Shown: positions 42,045 to 52,768, numbered from the stretch's first letter. The stretch is DNA of 64,000 bases from Enterococcus hulanensis (GCF_005405485.1 NZ_BJED01000008.1:62001-126000); one strand, 5' to 3'. Made by a program: numbers and translations. Notes: a model not told the origin generated them from the letters alone.

Positions 42045-43205
42045 TTATTTCTTTCCGCCAAAGGCATCCTTTACTTTACCAAAGAAACCCTCTTCTTTTT
42101 GTTCGCTAACAGTTTGACCGCCAGCTTCCGCAAACGCACGTAAAGCCTCACGCTGCTTATCATTCAAGTTTTTAGGCGTAATGATTTTTACCGTAACTTG
42201 TTGATCTCCATTCGTGTTACCGCGAAGTCTTGGTGCACCTTTGCCGCGGAGTCTGAATTTCGCTCCTGTTTGTGTTCCGGCAGGCACTTTTAGCTTCACA
42301 TCGCCATGAACAGTTGGCACATTTATCTCATCACCTAAAGCGGCTTGTACAAAGCTCAAAGGCAACGTGTAATAAATTTCCGCACCATCACGGTCAAAGA
42401 TATCGCTTTGTTTCACCTTGAAGACCACATAAAGATCACCATAAGGCCCACCGTTGATTCCAGCTTCACCTTGATCTGCTAAACGCATTTGTTGGCCATC
42501 TTCTACACCAGCAGGTACCTTCACCTTAACTGTATGAGGACGTTTTTCATGGCCAGATCCATGACAAGTTGGACATGGGTCTTTGATTTCTTTCCCTGTA
42601 CCGTGACAAACATCACACGTTTGGCGACTCATCACACGACCAAGCGGTGTTTGGTGTTCTACATTAATTGAGCCTGAACCGTGACACTTATGACAAACTT
42701 CTGGTTGTGTTCCAGGTTTTGCGCCATTTCCGTTGCAAGTATGACAAGTTTCTTCACGATTATACTTAATATCTTTTTCCACACCAAAAATAGCTTCTTC
42801 AAATTCCAAGTTGATCGAATATTGTAAATCCGAACCTTGTCTAGGAGCTTTAGGATCCGCTTGTCGCGAACCGCCACCACCAAAGAACGACTCAAAGATA
42901 TCTTCAAATCCAAATCCGCCTGCTCCGCCAAAGCCACCAGCGCCACCGAAACCGCCAGCGCCTCCAGCACCGAAATTCGGATCAGTACCAGCATGCCCAT
43001 ATTGATCATAAGCAGCTCGTTTTTGTGGATCACTTAAAATTTCATACGCCTCAGAAATTTCTTTGAACTTCTCTTCAGCATCAGCTTCTTTATTAATATC
43101 CGGATGGTACTGCTTGGAAAGCTTGCGGTATGCCTTTTTTATTTCATCATCCGAAGCACCTTTTTGCACCCCAAGGACTTCGTAATAATCCCGTTTTGTA
43201 GCCAT
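42045..43205 (-). CDS. dnaJ: Chaperone protein DnaJ
   Basis: A 386-residue Hsp40 that loads substrates on DnaK. J-domain with the HPD motif ([15 protein letters not shown]), Gly/Phe-rich linker (about 70-115), zinc domain with four CxxCxGxG repeats ([32 protein letters not shown]), and C-terminal substrate domain. It follows dnaK but has its own likely promoter and a terminator between the two. Confidence 0.97.
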   Translation of the reverse strand: MATKRDYYEVLGVQKGASDDEIKKAYRKLSKQYHPDINKEADAEEKFKEISEAYEILSDPQKRAAYDQYGHAGTDPNFGAGGAGGFGGAGGFGGAGGFGFEDIFESFFGGGGSRQADPKAPRQGSDLQYSINLEFEEAIFGVEKDIKYNREETCHTCNGNGAKPGTQPEVCHKCHGSGSINVEHQTPLGRVMSRQTCDVCHGTGKEIKDPCPTCHGSGHEKRPHTVKVKVPAGVEDGQQMRLADQGEAGINGGPYGDLYVVFKVKQSDIFDRDGAEIYYTLPLSFVQAALGDEINVPTVHGDVKLKVPAGTQTGAKFRLRGKGAPRLRGNTNGDQQVTVKIITPKNLNDKQREALRAFAEAGGQTVSEQKEEGFFGKVKDAFGGKK

Positions 43206-43237
43206 TGGCTTCCCTCCATAATTTCATAGAATCGTTA

Positions 43238-43269
43238 GTATTGTATCACAATCAAATTCGATACGATAC
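43238..43269. promoter_or_regulatory. Inverted repeat at the dnaJ promoter
   Basis: GTATTGTATC and GATACGATAC, 12 bases apart, match in nine of ten positions. The left arm overlaps a minus-strand extended -10 box (TGATACAAT, 43240-43245). It may be an operator; no matching regulator is known to me. Confidence 0.45.
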
Positions 43270-43310
43270 TTTTCTTAGATTTTTTCTACAGGAATGGCTA
43301 ATCTTGAAAG

Positions 43311-43342
43311 AAAAAAGGCCAAAGCGATGACTTTGGCCTTTT
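43311..43342. terminator. Terminator between dnaK and dnaJ
   Basis: AAGGCCAAAG with CTTTGGCCTT and a six-base loop, T-run on the minus strand after the dnaK stop codon. Confidence 0.8.
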
Positions 43343-43355
43343 ATCAACGAATCAA

Positions 43356-45206
<1,851 letters not shown>

Positions 45207-45235
45207 TTATATGTTTAATTTAGTAGTTTATATAT

Positions 45236-45793
45236 TTATTGAGCTACGATCACCATTGCTGGACGCAACACGCGATCATGCAGCTGATACCCTTTTTGCA
45301 AGACATTGACGATCGTTTCAGGTTTTGTCTCGCCCTCTGCTGGGACAGTTTGCACTGCTTGATGCAGATTCGGATCAAAAATTTTACCTTCAGCTTCGAT
45401 CTCTGTAATGCCTTCTTCTTTTAATGCAACTGTTAAGCTCTCAAGTACCATTTCTACACCTTTTTTCAGGCTGGTACCGTGATCATCAGTAACCTCTGTT
45501 GCTAAGGCTCTTTCTAAATTGTCGATCGCCGGCAATAGTTTCTTACCAAGATCTTGTGAACGATAACGAACTAATTGTTCGCGTTCATTTTTGTTACGGT
45601 TAGACATATTCGCGATCTCAGCGCGAGCTCGCAAGAATTTATCTTCCATTTCATTAAACTTATTGGTCAATTCCTCAACCTCAGAAATTTCTGGAATGTC
45701 AATGTCTTCCGCTTCTTTTTCAATCGAGTCATTTTCAGTTTCTTCGACTTCTTCAATTTCCTCGTCAACTTCTTGTTTCTTTTCTTTTGCCAC
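45236..45793 (-). CDS. grpE: Nucleotide exchange factor GrpE
   Basis: A 185-residue GrpE that releases ADP from DnaK. Acidic N-terminus (Glu-rich, about 1-40), long coiled coil (about 40-95) and the beta domain ending [21 protein letters not shown]. Between hrcA and dnaK. Confidence 0.95.
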   Translation of the reverse strand: MAKEKKQEVDEEIEEVEETENDSIEKEAEDIDIPEISEVEELTNKFNEMEDKFLRARAEIANMSNRNKNEREQLVRYRSQDLGKKLLPAIDNLERALATEVTDDHGTSLKKGVEMVLESLTVALKEEGITEIEAEGKIFDPNLHQAVQTVPAEGETKPETIVNVLQKGYQLHDRVLRPAMVIVAQ

Positions 45794-45827
45794 TACGCAT
45801 ACTTCCTTTCTTTTTAGGAATCATTTC

Positions 45828-46868
45828 TTAGTGATATAAATCTAAAGAACGATAATAATCGTCTAATGCATTTGTCAACTCGTATCGGAAAACTTCCAAT
45901 AAACCAAAGATTTTTGAATACGGCATTGCTGTTGGACCCAATAGTGCAATCGTTCCTCGACCATGCCCGCGAATCTCATAATTTGCTTGAATCATACTTA
46001 ATTGATCAAACAAATCATTCCCCATCTCTGTTCCGATTCGAACGTGGATATTGTTATCAGATGGCAACAATAATTGCGTTAATTCGTCGGAATTTTGCAT
46101 CAATGAATACATGGACTTAACATGGTTAACATCTTGATCAGGATTGAAATTCAAAATATTCATTCGGCCGCTTACAAACACTTTATCCTCAAAGGCATCA
46201 TTTAAAATAATGTCAAATAAATGACTGATTCCTTCGGTGGTTTGGAAATAGCGATGTAAGATCATAGGAATCTCGGTTCTTAATTTTTGATAGACACTCA
46301 CTAAAGGCTGCCCTACCAAACGGTCATTGATGATACGAACCATTTTTTCCAAATCTTGACTGTCGACATTTTCAGGTATGCGAAAAACTTGGCTTTCAAC
46401 ATTCCCTTTGTCCGTAACGATAATCGCCAAAATCTGCCGGTCATTCAACGGAACGATCCGAAAGCCGGTTAATGTCCGATCTTTCATTTCAGGACCTAGT
46501 GAAAACGCCGTGTAGCTGGTAACTTGTGAAAGTATTTTTGCAGATTGCTGAATGATATCATCAATTTCGTGAATATCATTTTTTAGCGATCTGCGAATCT
46601 GATCTACTTCTTGATTACTCACCTTTGCTGGCGTCAATAAATGATCCACATAATAACGATAACCTAAAGCGGAAGGTATTCTCCCGGACGAAGAATGAGT
46701 TTTTTCTAACAGACCCAATTCTTCTAAGGCTTTCATGTCATTGCGAATAGTCGCGGAACTTGCTTTTACGCCTTCTTCCATCAAACTTTTCGACCCAACC
46801 GGCTGTCCCGTATTGGTAAAGTCTTGGATGATTAAGCTGAGAATCAGTTTTTGTCTTTCCGTTAACAT
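45828..46868 (-). CDS. hrcA: Heat-inducible transcription repressor HrcA
   Basis: A 346-residue repressor that binds CIRCE. N-terminal winged helix (LTERQKLILSLIIQDF, GSKSLMEEGVKASSATIRND, LLEKTHSSSGRIPSALGYRYYV), then the inserted and GAF-like domain. ATG 46868 follows AAAGGATG; the ATG at 46877 lies in that site. First gene of the heat-shock operon; its promoter is flanked by two CIRCE elements, so autoregulated. Confidence 0.96.
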   Translation of the reverse strand: MLTERQKLILSLIIQDFTNTGQPVGSKSLMEEGVKASSATIRNDMKALEELGLLEKTHSSSGRIPSALGYRYYVDHLLTPAKVSNQEVDQIRRSLKNDIHEIDDIIQQSAKILSQVTSYTAFSLGPEMKDRTLTGFRIVPLNDRQILAIIVTDKGNVESQVFRIPENVDSQDLEKMVRIINDRLVGQPLVSVYQKLRTEIPMILHRYFQTTEGISHLFDIILNDAFEDKVFVSGRMNILNFNPDQDVNHVKSMYSLMQNSDELTQLLLPSDNNIHVRIGTEMGNDLFDQLSMIQANYEIRGHGRGTIALLGPTAMPYSKIFGLLEVFRYELTNALDDYYRSLDLYH

Positions 46869-46884
46869 TCTTCTCATCCTTTAG

Positions 46885-46911
46885 TTAGCACTCTTTCTTT
46901 TTAAGTGCTAA
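46885..46911. promoter_or_regulatory. CIRCE element 1, in the hrcA leader
   Basis: TTAGCACTC, nine bases, AAGTGCTAA: one mismatch to the CIRCE consensus. It lies just after the -10 box and before the hrcA start codon, and is the HrcA binding site. Confidence 0.95.
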
Positions 46912-46921
46912 CTCGATTATT

Positions 46922-46949
46922 AATATACCACATCTGTTTTATAAGTCAA
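46922..46949 (-). promoter_or_regulatory. hrcA operon promoter
   Basis: TTGACT (46944-46949) and TATATT (46922-46927) with 16 bases between, on the minus strand, located between the two CIRCE elements. Confidence 0.7.
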
Positions 46950-46960
46950 GGAAAAAATAT

Positions 46961-46993
46961 AAAAAATTAGCACTCTCGTAACGAGAGTGCTAA
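46961..46993 (-). terminator. hemW terminator coinciding with CIRCE 2
   Basis: The perfect stem of CIRCE 2 (46967-46993) is followed on the minus strand by ATTTTTTATATTTTTT. The hemW stop codon (46990-46992) lies inside its right arm, so the same DNA would act as hemW terminator. Confidence 0.7.
46967..46993. promoter_or_regulatory. CIRCE element 2, perfect palindrome upstream of hrcA promoter
   Basis: TTAGCACTC, nine bases, GAGTGCTAA: exact consensus; even the spacer TCGTAACGA is largely self-complementary. Two CIRCE copies before hrcA are known in related bacteria. It lies 18 bases upstream of the -35 box. Confidence 0.93.
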
Positions 46994-48138
46994 TTCGATT
47001 TGTTCAATAAAAATTTCTCAAAAACATCATTCCCTCGAAACAGTCCATACTTTGTCAAAAATACCCGTGAATCTGTCTCTGTTAACAGGTTTTGCTCTTT
47101 CAACTCATTAATGACCATGCTGTAGACATCGGTCATGCTTCGCCCGAAGCGAGCTGCAAATTTCGCTTTGTCTACTCCTAAAATTTTTCTTAAGCCTAAA
47201 AACATCTCTTCTTCAATCTGCTCTTCTTGGGATAAATATTCTTCTTCAAGCACTGGCAAATGTTCGTCATTCAAAGCTTTCAAATAATGTTGTATAGGTC
47301 CACGATTTTTATAACGTCGATTACCAAGGTACCCACTAGCCCCTGCACCAAGTCCAAAATAATTTTGATTGTTCCAATATACGAGATTATGCTGACTTTC
47401 AAAACCTGGTTTCGCAAAATTACTAATTTCATATTGCTTGCGCCCTGCTTTTTCCATTGCTTCAATCGTTTCTGAATACATTTGAGCTTCTAACTCTTGC
47501 TCTGGCAAATGCATTTTTCCGCGACGAACCCAATTCATAAACATCGTTTGGTTTTCCAAAATCAACGAATATAACGCATAGTGAGGTAAATCCAGAGCTA
47601 AGGCACGAGCAACAGTATCGTGAAAACTTTCTAAACTTTGTCCTGGCAATGCATAGATCAAATCAATCGTTACATTCCGAAAATCTTTTTCTTCTAATAA
47701 ACGAATCGTATCGTACACATCCTGTGCAGTATGTTTACGTCCAATTTTTTTCAATAATCGATCATCAAAGGTTTGCACACCCATCGATAAACGATTGACT
47801 CCGTAATTTTTCATAACATCCAATTTGTCACCTGAAAGATCACCAGGATTCGCCTCAACCGTAAATTCCCCATCCTTGTATGGCAAAACTTCACGTAAGC
47901 CGCTTAATAACCGATCTAATTGTGTCGCATTCAACGATGTCGGCGTACCTCCTCCGACATAGAGCGTCTCCATTTTGCCAACTGGATTTTGCGCTAGCGA
48001 GAGACGCGCTTCCTTCAGCAATGCTTCAATATATTCATCTACTGGTTGTCCTTCAAGAAAAACCTTGTTGAAATCGCAGTAGTAACAGATATGCTCACAA
48101 AAAGGAATATGGATGTAAGCAGAAGTTGATTGTGTCAT
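46990..48138 (-). CDS. hemW: Radical SAM heme chaperone HemW
   Basis: A 382-residue radical SAM protein. The cluster motif is CEHICYYCDF (Cys14, Cys18, Cys21), which has no fourth Cys as in true coproporphyrinogen oxidase HemN, so HemW is the better name. LYVGGGTPTSL and VEANPGDL are SAM-binding strands; the HemN C-terminal domain follows (about 300-370). HemW proteins bind heme and deliver it to respiratory enzymes. Direct upstream neighbour of hrcA, as in many Firmicutes. Its stop codon sits in CIRCE 2. Confidence 0.92.
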   Translation of the reverse strand: MTQSTSAYIHIPFCEHICYYCDFNKVFLEGQPVDEYIEALLKEARLSLAQNPVGKMETLYVGGGTPTSLNATQLDRLLSGLREVLPYKDGEFTVEANPGDLSGDKLDVMKNYGVNRLSMGVQTFDDRLLKKIGRKHTAQDVYDTIRLLEEKDFRNVTIDLIYALPGQSLESFHDTVARALALDLPHYALYSLILENQTMFMNWVRRGKMHLPEQELEAQMYSETIEAMEKAGRKQYEISNFAKPGFESQHNLVYWNNQNYFGLGAGASGYLGNRRYKNRGPIQHYLKALNDEHLPVLEEEYLSQEEQIEEEMFLGLRKILGVDKAKFAARFGRSMTDVYSMVINELKEQNLLTETDSRVFLTKYGLFRGNDVFEKFLLNKSN

Positions 48139-48384
48139 TGTGTTCCTCTTTCTTCTATATAAATAGTAACAACAGGTATTCTATCATAATTCTTCTTACT
48201 ATCAGCAAATAGTAGATTGAATAAAAAAATATATTAAAAAATAAACGAAGAACCATTCCCAATACTCAAATTATCTAAACCTTTTTATCTGGAACTTCTT
48301 TCTATTGAAGCCCGATTATTTATTTTGAATATTTTGGTTTAATGGTCTCACATTTTTATAGAAAAATGAAACTCCATAAAATCT
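48139..48384. other. Gene-free AT-rich gap between hemW and the cobalamin operon
   Basis: I found no open frame with a ribosome site, no hairpin of note and no clear promoter pair here, apart from the ribosome site of hemW (AGAGGAAC) at its left edge. A weak -10-like TAGAAT on the minus strand near 48178 may belong to hemW. Confidence 0.5.
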
Positions 48385-48413
48385 AAAAAAAAGACCGTTC
48401 ATCAGAAACGGTC
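48385..48413 (-). terminator. Terminator of the cobalamin operon
   Basis: GACCGTT pairs with AACGGTC around a seven-base loop, followed by eight T on the minus strand. It is the first terminator found after more than 15 kb of tightly packed genes. Confidence 0.85.
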
Positions 48414-48454
48414 AGCAATTATCTATAGTAAATTATTTAACCTTACGACAAGTT

Positions 48455-49027
48455 TTACGTATTCCATTCAATAATCTTGAACATCGAATTTTCTGCTTCA
48501 ATTATTGTGTAATTTCCCTGTTCTAAAACGATTCCCCAAAAATCAAGCTCAGGAAAACATTTTTTTAAAATTGTTCGCAAACCACCTAAGTGGCCGACGA
48601 TCACAAAATCTTCTTTCTTTTGGAGCAGCTTTTCAAAACAGTCCAGTATCCGGTATTGAAAGTCTGAAAATCTTTCAGCATTTTTAGGTGTATACTCAAA
48701 TGGTGACAAAAGCCACTGCTCCCATTCCACTGGAAAGTCGCTGTTGATTTGATCTGCGTTCATTCCCTCCCATGCCCCAAAATCCTTTTCATCCAAAGCT
48801 TCTAAAGAAATGGTTGTTTGATTCGGAAAGATTCGCTTCGCCGTTTCGATCGTACGCTGTAGTGAACTCGTATAGACAATAGCATCAATATTCAACTTTT
48901 CAAATTTTTCTGCCAGCAAATATGCTTGCTCGATGCCCGTTTGATTTAATGAGACGTCCGTCTTTCCGTAAAACAGATGACGCCGATTATATTCTGTTTC
49001 ACCATGACGAATCAAATATATTTTCAT
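48455..49027 (-). CDS. cobC: Alpha-ribazole phosphatase (histidine phosphatase family)
   Basis: A 190-residue phosphoglycerate-mutase-like phosphatase. The catalytic block YLIRHGETEYNRR is at the N-terminus and the second His is in IVGHLGGLR. In a cobalamin operon this is CobC, which removes the phosphate from alpha-ribazole phosphate or cobalamin phosphate. ATG 49027 overlaps the cobS stop (ATGA). Last gene of the operon. Confidence 0.88.
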   Translation of the reverse strand: MKIYLIRHGETEYNRRHLFYGKTDVSLNQTGIEQAYLLAEKFEKLNIDAIVYTSSLQRTIETAKRIFPNQTTISLEALDEKDFGAWEGMNADQINSDFPVEWEQWLLSPFEYTPKNAERFSDFQYRILDCFEKLLQKKEDFVIVGHLGGLRTILKKCFPELDFWGIVLEQGNYTIIEAENSMFKIIEWNT

Positions 49028-49785
49028 AAGAAACCTCGCATAAGAACCAACGTCAGTAAAAAAACTGCTTGCGAAATTGGTGAACAAGCACCTAATGTAT
49101 CTCCATTAAAACCGCCCACTTTTTTTAAGACCATGCTCCGATAGAGAATCGTAATAAGAAGGTTGGTAATAAAACAGATAAGACCGGTCCTTCCTAAAAA
49201 AAGGAATAGCACTAAAAAAGAAATTAATTGACAAAAAAATACATCCTGAACTTTCACATTCAAAAAAGTTGTACCAAGCCCCTCAGCATTGCTTCCAGCA
49301 TATTCCATTTGATAAAACAGAAGACTGATTCCGTTTTTTCCAATAAGATTTAACAACAATACGATAATGGCTTGTAACTTAATACTTGTTTGCGGGAGTA
49401 ATGAAAAAAAACTGAAGGTTAAAAATAGATAATAAAAAACGATAACTATTACACCATTACTGCCCACTCGGCTATCTTTCATGATTTCCAGCATCCGCTC
49501 TTTTTTTCGTGATGAAAAAAGCCCATCTGCCATATCAGATAAAGCGTCTAAATGAAATCCGCCCGTAAGCAGGACATCGAAAAACAAAATAAATATCCAT
49601 GCGATACTAGCTCCGAACAAATACTGCAAAGGCCAATATACGACAGCCTCAATAAAGCCAATCATCAAACCGAACAGCGAAAAGAAACGAACACCCGAAC
49701 GCATTTTTTCTTCTGCATCATCGATTGCTACAGGAATCGGTATTCGTGTAAAAAATTGAAAATACAAAATTATACTATCAATCAT
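49024..49785 (-). CDS. cobS: Adenosylcobinamide-GDP ribazoletransferase (cobalamin synthase)
   Basis: A 253-residue membrane enzyme with six or seven spans that joins adenosylcobinamide-GDP to alpha-ribazole (phosphate). Marks: FFTRIPIPV at the N-terminus and the acidic loop GGFHLDALSDMADGLFSS (about 75-92), plus DSRVGSNGV. Coupled to cobU by a 4-base overlap and to cobC likewise. Confidence 0.93.
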   Translation of the reverse strand: MIDSIILYFQFFTRIPIPVAIDDAEEKMRSGVRFFSLFGLMIGFIEAVVYWPLQYLFGASIAWIFILFFDVLLTGGFHLDALSDMADGLFSSRKKERMLEIMKDSRVGSNGVIVIVFYYLFLTFSFFSLLPQTSIKLQAIIVLLLNLIGKNGISLLFYQMEYAGSNAEGLGTTFLNVKVQDVFFCQLISFLVLFLFLGRTGLICFITNLLITILYRSMVLKKVGGFNGDTLGACSPISQAVFLLTLVLMRGFL

Positions 49786-50369
49786 TTTATTTTCATAGGA
49801 ATACCAGCTATCACTAAAAATGCGGCATCCGCTTCCTTCCCTAAAGATTGATTTACGTGTCCTAACACATCTCGAAACCAGCGAGAAAAAGAATTTTTCG
49901 GAACGATCCCTAATCCAACTTCATTCGATACCACTATCAGTTGTGAAGAACTTTTTCTCGCTGCCATTAGAATTTTATGCCATTCGGTCAGAATCTCAGC
50001 TTCGATATCTGCTTTTGCGCTTTCAGATAATTTTGCAATCTCCTCATCAATTACTTTAAAATCTTCACCGAATCGTTCTTTCATTAAATGGAAGAAAAAA
50101 TTTGTCGTTAACATGGTGGCACAATCTAGTAAATGCGCGGATACTTGCTTTTGCTGGAATAAATCAGCGATATCCAAAAAAGTTTCAGTCGTTTGCCAAT
50201 TTTTAGAGCGTCTCTTTTGATGAAGCAGCACACGATTTTTCATTTCCTCGTCCTGTGCTGTACAATTCGTAGCAATATAATTGATTTTTGCTTCTGTATC
50301 AAGCAAACTCTCTGCAAATGCAGATTTCCCACTACGCGCACCGCCAGTAATCAATGTGATCTCTCCCAA
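49782..50369 (-). CDS. cobU: Adenosylcobinamide kinase / guanylyltransferase
   Basis: A 195-residue bifunctional enzyme that phosphorylates adenosylcobinamide and attaches GMP. P-loop ITGGARSGKSAFAE at residue ~6; the guanylylated His is probably in LLHQKRRSKNW (about 50); VSNEVGLGIVP is conserved. Six bases separate it from the PurM-like gene upstream. Confidence 0.94.
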   Translation of the reverse strand: MGEITLITGGARSGKSAFAESLLDTEAKINYIATNCTAQDEEMKNRVLLHQKRRSKNWQTTETFLDIADLFQQKQVSAHLLDCATMLTTNFFFHLMKERFGEDFKVIDEEIAKLSESAKADIEAEILTEWHKILMAARKSSSQLIVVSNEVGLGIVPKNSFSRWFRDVLGHVNQSLGKEADAAFLVIAGIPMKIK

Positions 50370-50375
50370 AGTTAA

Positions 50376-51113
50376 TCACTCCTTCGTGAACTCGCCAATT
50401 TTTTTTAGTTCAGGATAGCGAGTTAAAATATCTTCTTCATGAGCCTTTTTTACTGCCAATAAAATGACGGACGCAGGGCCGGCGGAGCAATCGATTTCTT
50501 TCTCTTCAAGAAATTCCACTTGATATTCAGAGCCTTCAGCCATCACCTGTGCTTCGTAACGAATCCCTTTTGACCCCACAGGAAGCATATCTAATACTCC
50601 CGACTCTTTTTTTAAGGCCTTTACTATAGAGTAGGAAAAAATTTTATGCTGATTTCTCACGACTGTTTCCCCGACATAAGGTTGGCCTAATTGCAAAAGA
50701 CTGCAAGCTTCCTTCATTTTAAAATTTTCTTTTTCTGTTGAAGTCTCGGCAATCACCGTTACTCCAAGACTAGTTGTTTTTGTGAGCATGTTTTCTTCTG
50801 TACTGCCATTTAATGGCAAATGAGATAGACCCGCCTTAGCTAACTCAGTTTTTATTCCCTCCAACATCCGTTTCCCAGTTGGGAGGTACTCATTTCCAAC
50901 CAGATCAATAACGGCGATTGGCTCTGCCCCATAACAAAACAGTTCCATTAAGGGAACACGTAAACAAAAAGCGGCTGTCACTGTCGGATCAATCGGAACA
51001 ACATCTTGTTCCTTTTCACCGATTCCGGCACTAGAGTCACAGGCAATCACCAGCCGTTTGTCGTTCGAAATAGGCAAAATGGAAAGATCACGATACTCGG
51101 TTGTCATAGACAC
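50376..51113 (-). CDS. PurM-like ATP-binding protein, candidate alpha-ribazole kinase (CblS-like)
   Basis: A 245-residue protein with an AIR synthase/PurM-type pattern: ACDSSAGIGEKEQD near the N-terminus, AAFCLRVPLMELFCYGAEPIAV with the typical helix, and Gly-rich turns (KGIRYEAQ). Its place next to cobU and cobS, and the absence of cobT in the visible operon, fit the CblS alpha-ribazole kinase of Listeria and Geobacillus, which makes alpha-ribazole phosphate from salvaged alpha-ribazole. That name is inference from context and fold. The start is uncertain: GTG 51113 is ten bases from GAGGAG, ATG 51107 is sixteen; the longer frame to 51197 overlaps hemD and is rejected. Confidence 0.6.
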   Translation of the reverse strand: MSMTTEYRDLSILPISNDKRLVIACDSSAGIGEKEQDVVPIDPTVTAAFCLRVPLMELFCYGAEPIAVIDLVGNEYLPTGKRMLEGIKTELAKAGLSHLPLNGSTEENMLTKTTSLGVTVIAETSTEKENFKMKEACSLLQLGQPYVGETVVRNQHKIFSYSIVKALKKESGVLDMLPVGSKGIRYEAQVMAEGSEYQVEFLEEKEIDCSAGPASVILLAVKKAHEEDILTRYPELKKIGEFTKE

Positions 51114-51120
51114 AGCGTTC

Positions 51121-51867
51121 TCACTCCTCATGTTCGATTTCTTGCAGCAGACATTCATAAAGATGCGGCATATCATAAATCTTTGGCTGAACTGCAACTG
51201 GATGCTCTTTTTCGATCACCTTTGCTGTGACAGGTCCAATGGCGGCTATTTTCAAGCGTAACCAAAAATCAGCAGGCAACTGTAACATTGTTTCCGTTAC
51301 TTTGGAAAAAGAGGTCCACGCAGAAGGACTGGCGAAAAGTACATAATCCAAAGCTTCATTAAGCAATAGTCTTCGCAAGCGATCTTGATCTTCAGGATAG
51401 AACTCATTTCTATAAATCACCTTTTCTAAGACCACATGCCCTCGGCTGGTCAACACATTATATATTACACGTCGGGCTTGAAATGAATGCGGCCAAAAAA
51501 CTCGTTGTTTTCCATTTACAAAACTCAGCCACTCCTTCACTAAACCTTCAGAAAAAGCTTCTTTAGGTTGAAAATCAACATCGTAACCTAAGTCTTGCAA
51601 TGTTTTAACCGTTTGATTGCCGATAGCGAGTATCTGAGCATGGCTGTTCAATTGAGTAAAATCAAAATATCTTACCGCGTTGCTGCTGGTAAAAAAAATC
51701 CAGTCATAATCGCGTTCCAAGTATTCATACGGTTGAAGTACTGTTCGATTTAAAGGGATTGTAATGACTTCAACATCTTTTTTCGCAAAGGCTTGATGAA
51801 TGCTATCAGGCATAACAGCTTCTCTAGTGTATAAAAGTTTCTTTTTGATCGTTTTTACACTCCTCAA
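51121..51867 (-). CDS. hemD: Uroporphyrinogen-III synthase
   Basis: A protein of about 248 residues with the two-domain HemD pattern: LLYTREAV at the N-terminus, DWIFFTSSNAVRYF (about 75-88), FWPHSFQARR, YVLFASPSAWTSFSKV and AAIGPVTAKVI. It closes hydroxymethylbilane to uroporphyrinogen III. The start is unclear: TTG 51867 is the only usual start codon in frame, but the good site GAGGAG lies after it and is followed by ACG ATC AAA AAG. So translation may begin at TTG 51867, or at an unusual codon about ten bases after GAGGAG. The gene overlaps the hemC end by 44 bases. Confidence 0.85.
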   Translation of the reverse strand: MRSVKTIKKKLLYTREAVMPDSIHQAFAKKDVEVITIPLNRTVLQPYEYLERDYDWIFFTSSNAVRYFDFTQLNSHAQILAIGNQTVKTLQDLGYDVDFQPKEAFSEGLVKEWLSFVNGKQRVFWPHSFQARRVIYNVLTSRGHVVLEKVIYRNEFYPEDQDRLRRLLLNEALDYVLFASPSAWTSFSKVTETMLQLPADFWLRLKIAAIGPVTAKVIEKEHPVAVQPKIYDMPHLYECLLQEIEHEE

Positions 51868-52768
51868 TCAACGTAATCGCACCTTGCTGCACCATTTTAG
51901 CGGCCACAGCTTTTCCTAAAATTACCGGATCATCACCCTGCATTGTTTCTTTCAAAATGATTTTTCCATTTTCACTGCCAATCATTCCTGTTAATTCATA
52001 AGTATCACCTTTGGGAAAGCTATACGCCCCCACCGGAAAAGTACAACTGCCATCCATACTATTTAAAAAGGCCCGTTCGGCGGAAACAGCAATTGCTGTT
52101 TCCGGATGCTCCATTTTTTTAAGCATTTGCAGTACTTCTTTATTATCTTTCCGACATTCCAAAGCTAGAGCACCTTGTCCTATAGCTGGCAGCATGATTT
52201 CTGGAGAAAGCTCTTGGTGATACACCGTTTGATCCAGACCTAATCGCTCTAATCCTGCTAAAGCCAAAACAATCGCATCATATTGACCTTCACTCATTTT
52301 TCTAATTCTAGTATCGATATTCCCTCGGATCGGCTGAATATCGAAATCCGGACGGACATGCAAGAGCTGTGCTTTTCTGCGAAGACTGCTGGTACCCACG
52401 ACAGCATTTTTCGGCAAGGTTTCCAAACTTACCCCAGCATCTCTAATAATCAGAGCATCCGTTGGCGAATGCCGCTTCATGACACACGCAAGCGTCAAGT
52501 CTTCATGAATAGTAGTGGGGATGTCCTTCAAGCTGTGTATGGCAAAATCAATATTGCCTGCACGAAGCTGATATTCTAATTCCCTTACAAAACAGCCTTG
52601 ACCACCAATCGCCTGCAAATTATGAGTTGCCAAATGGTCGCCTTTCGTTTTGATCTTAACGAGTTCAACTTCCACATCTGGAAAATGGCTTTGAAAAACT
52701 GCTAAAGCTTGCTTTGTTTGTGTCGTGGCTAGTTTACTGCCGCGTGTCCCTACCTTCAGTTTTTTCAT
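51824..52768 (-). CDS. hemC: Hydroxymethylbilane synthase (porphobilinogen deaminase)
   Basis: A 314-residue enzyme that links four porphobilinogens. Marks: VGTRGSKLATTQTKQAL, HSLKDIPTT, GTSSLRRKAQL, RGNIDTRIRKM, and MDGSCTFPVGAY whose Cys carries the dipyrromethane cofactor. Being inside the cobalamin operon, it should feed corrin synthesis. hemA, hemB and hemL are not in the window. Confidence 0.95.
   Translation of the reverse strand: MKKLKVGTRGSKLATTQTKQALAVFQSHFPDVEVELVKIKTKGDHLATHNLQAIGGQGCFVRELEYQLRAGNIDFAIHSLKDIPTTIHEDLTLACVMKRHSPTDALIIRDAGVSLETLPKNAVVGTSSLRRKAQLLHVRPDFDIQPIRGNIDTRIRKMSEGQYDAIVLALAGLERLGLDQTVYHQELSPEIMLPAIGQGALALECRKDNKEVLQMLKKMEHPETAIAVSAERAFLNSMDGSCTFPVGAYSFPKGDTYELTGMIGSENGKIILKETMQGDDPVILGKAVAAKMVQQGAITLIEECKNDQKETFIH

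Noticed and set aside
42811-43037. Pro-rich open frames antisense to dnaJ
   Set aside because: They mirror the Gly/Phe-rich linker of DnaJ on the other strand and have no ribosome site.
46990-48138. Oxygen-independent coproporphyrinogen oxidase (HemN)
   Set aside because: The radical SAM motif lacks the fourth Cys and reads CYYCDF, which fits the heme chaperone HemW.
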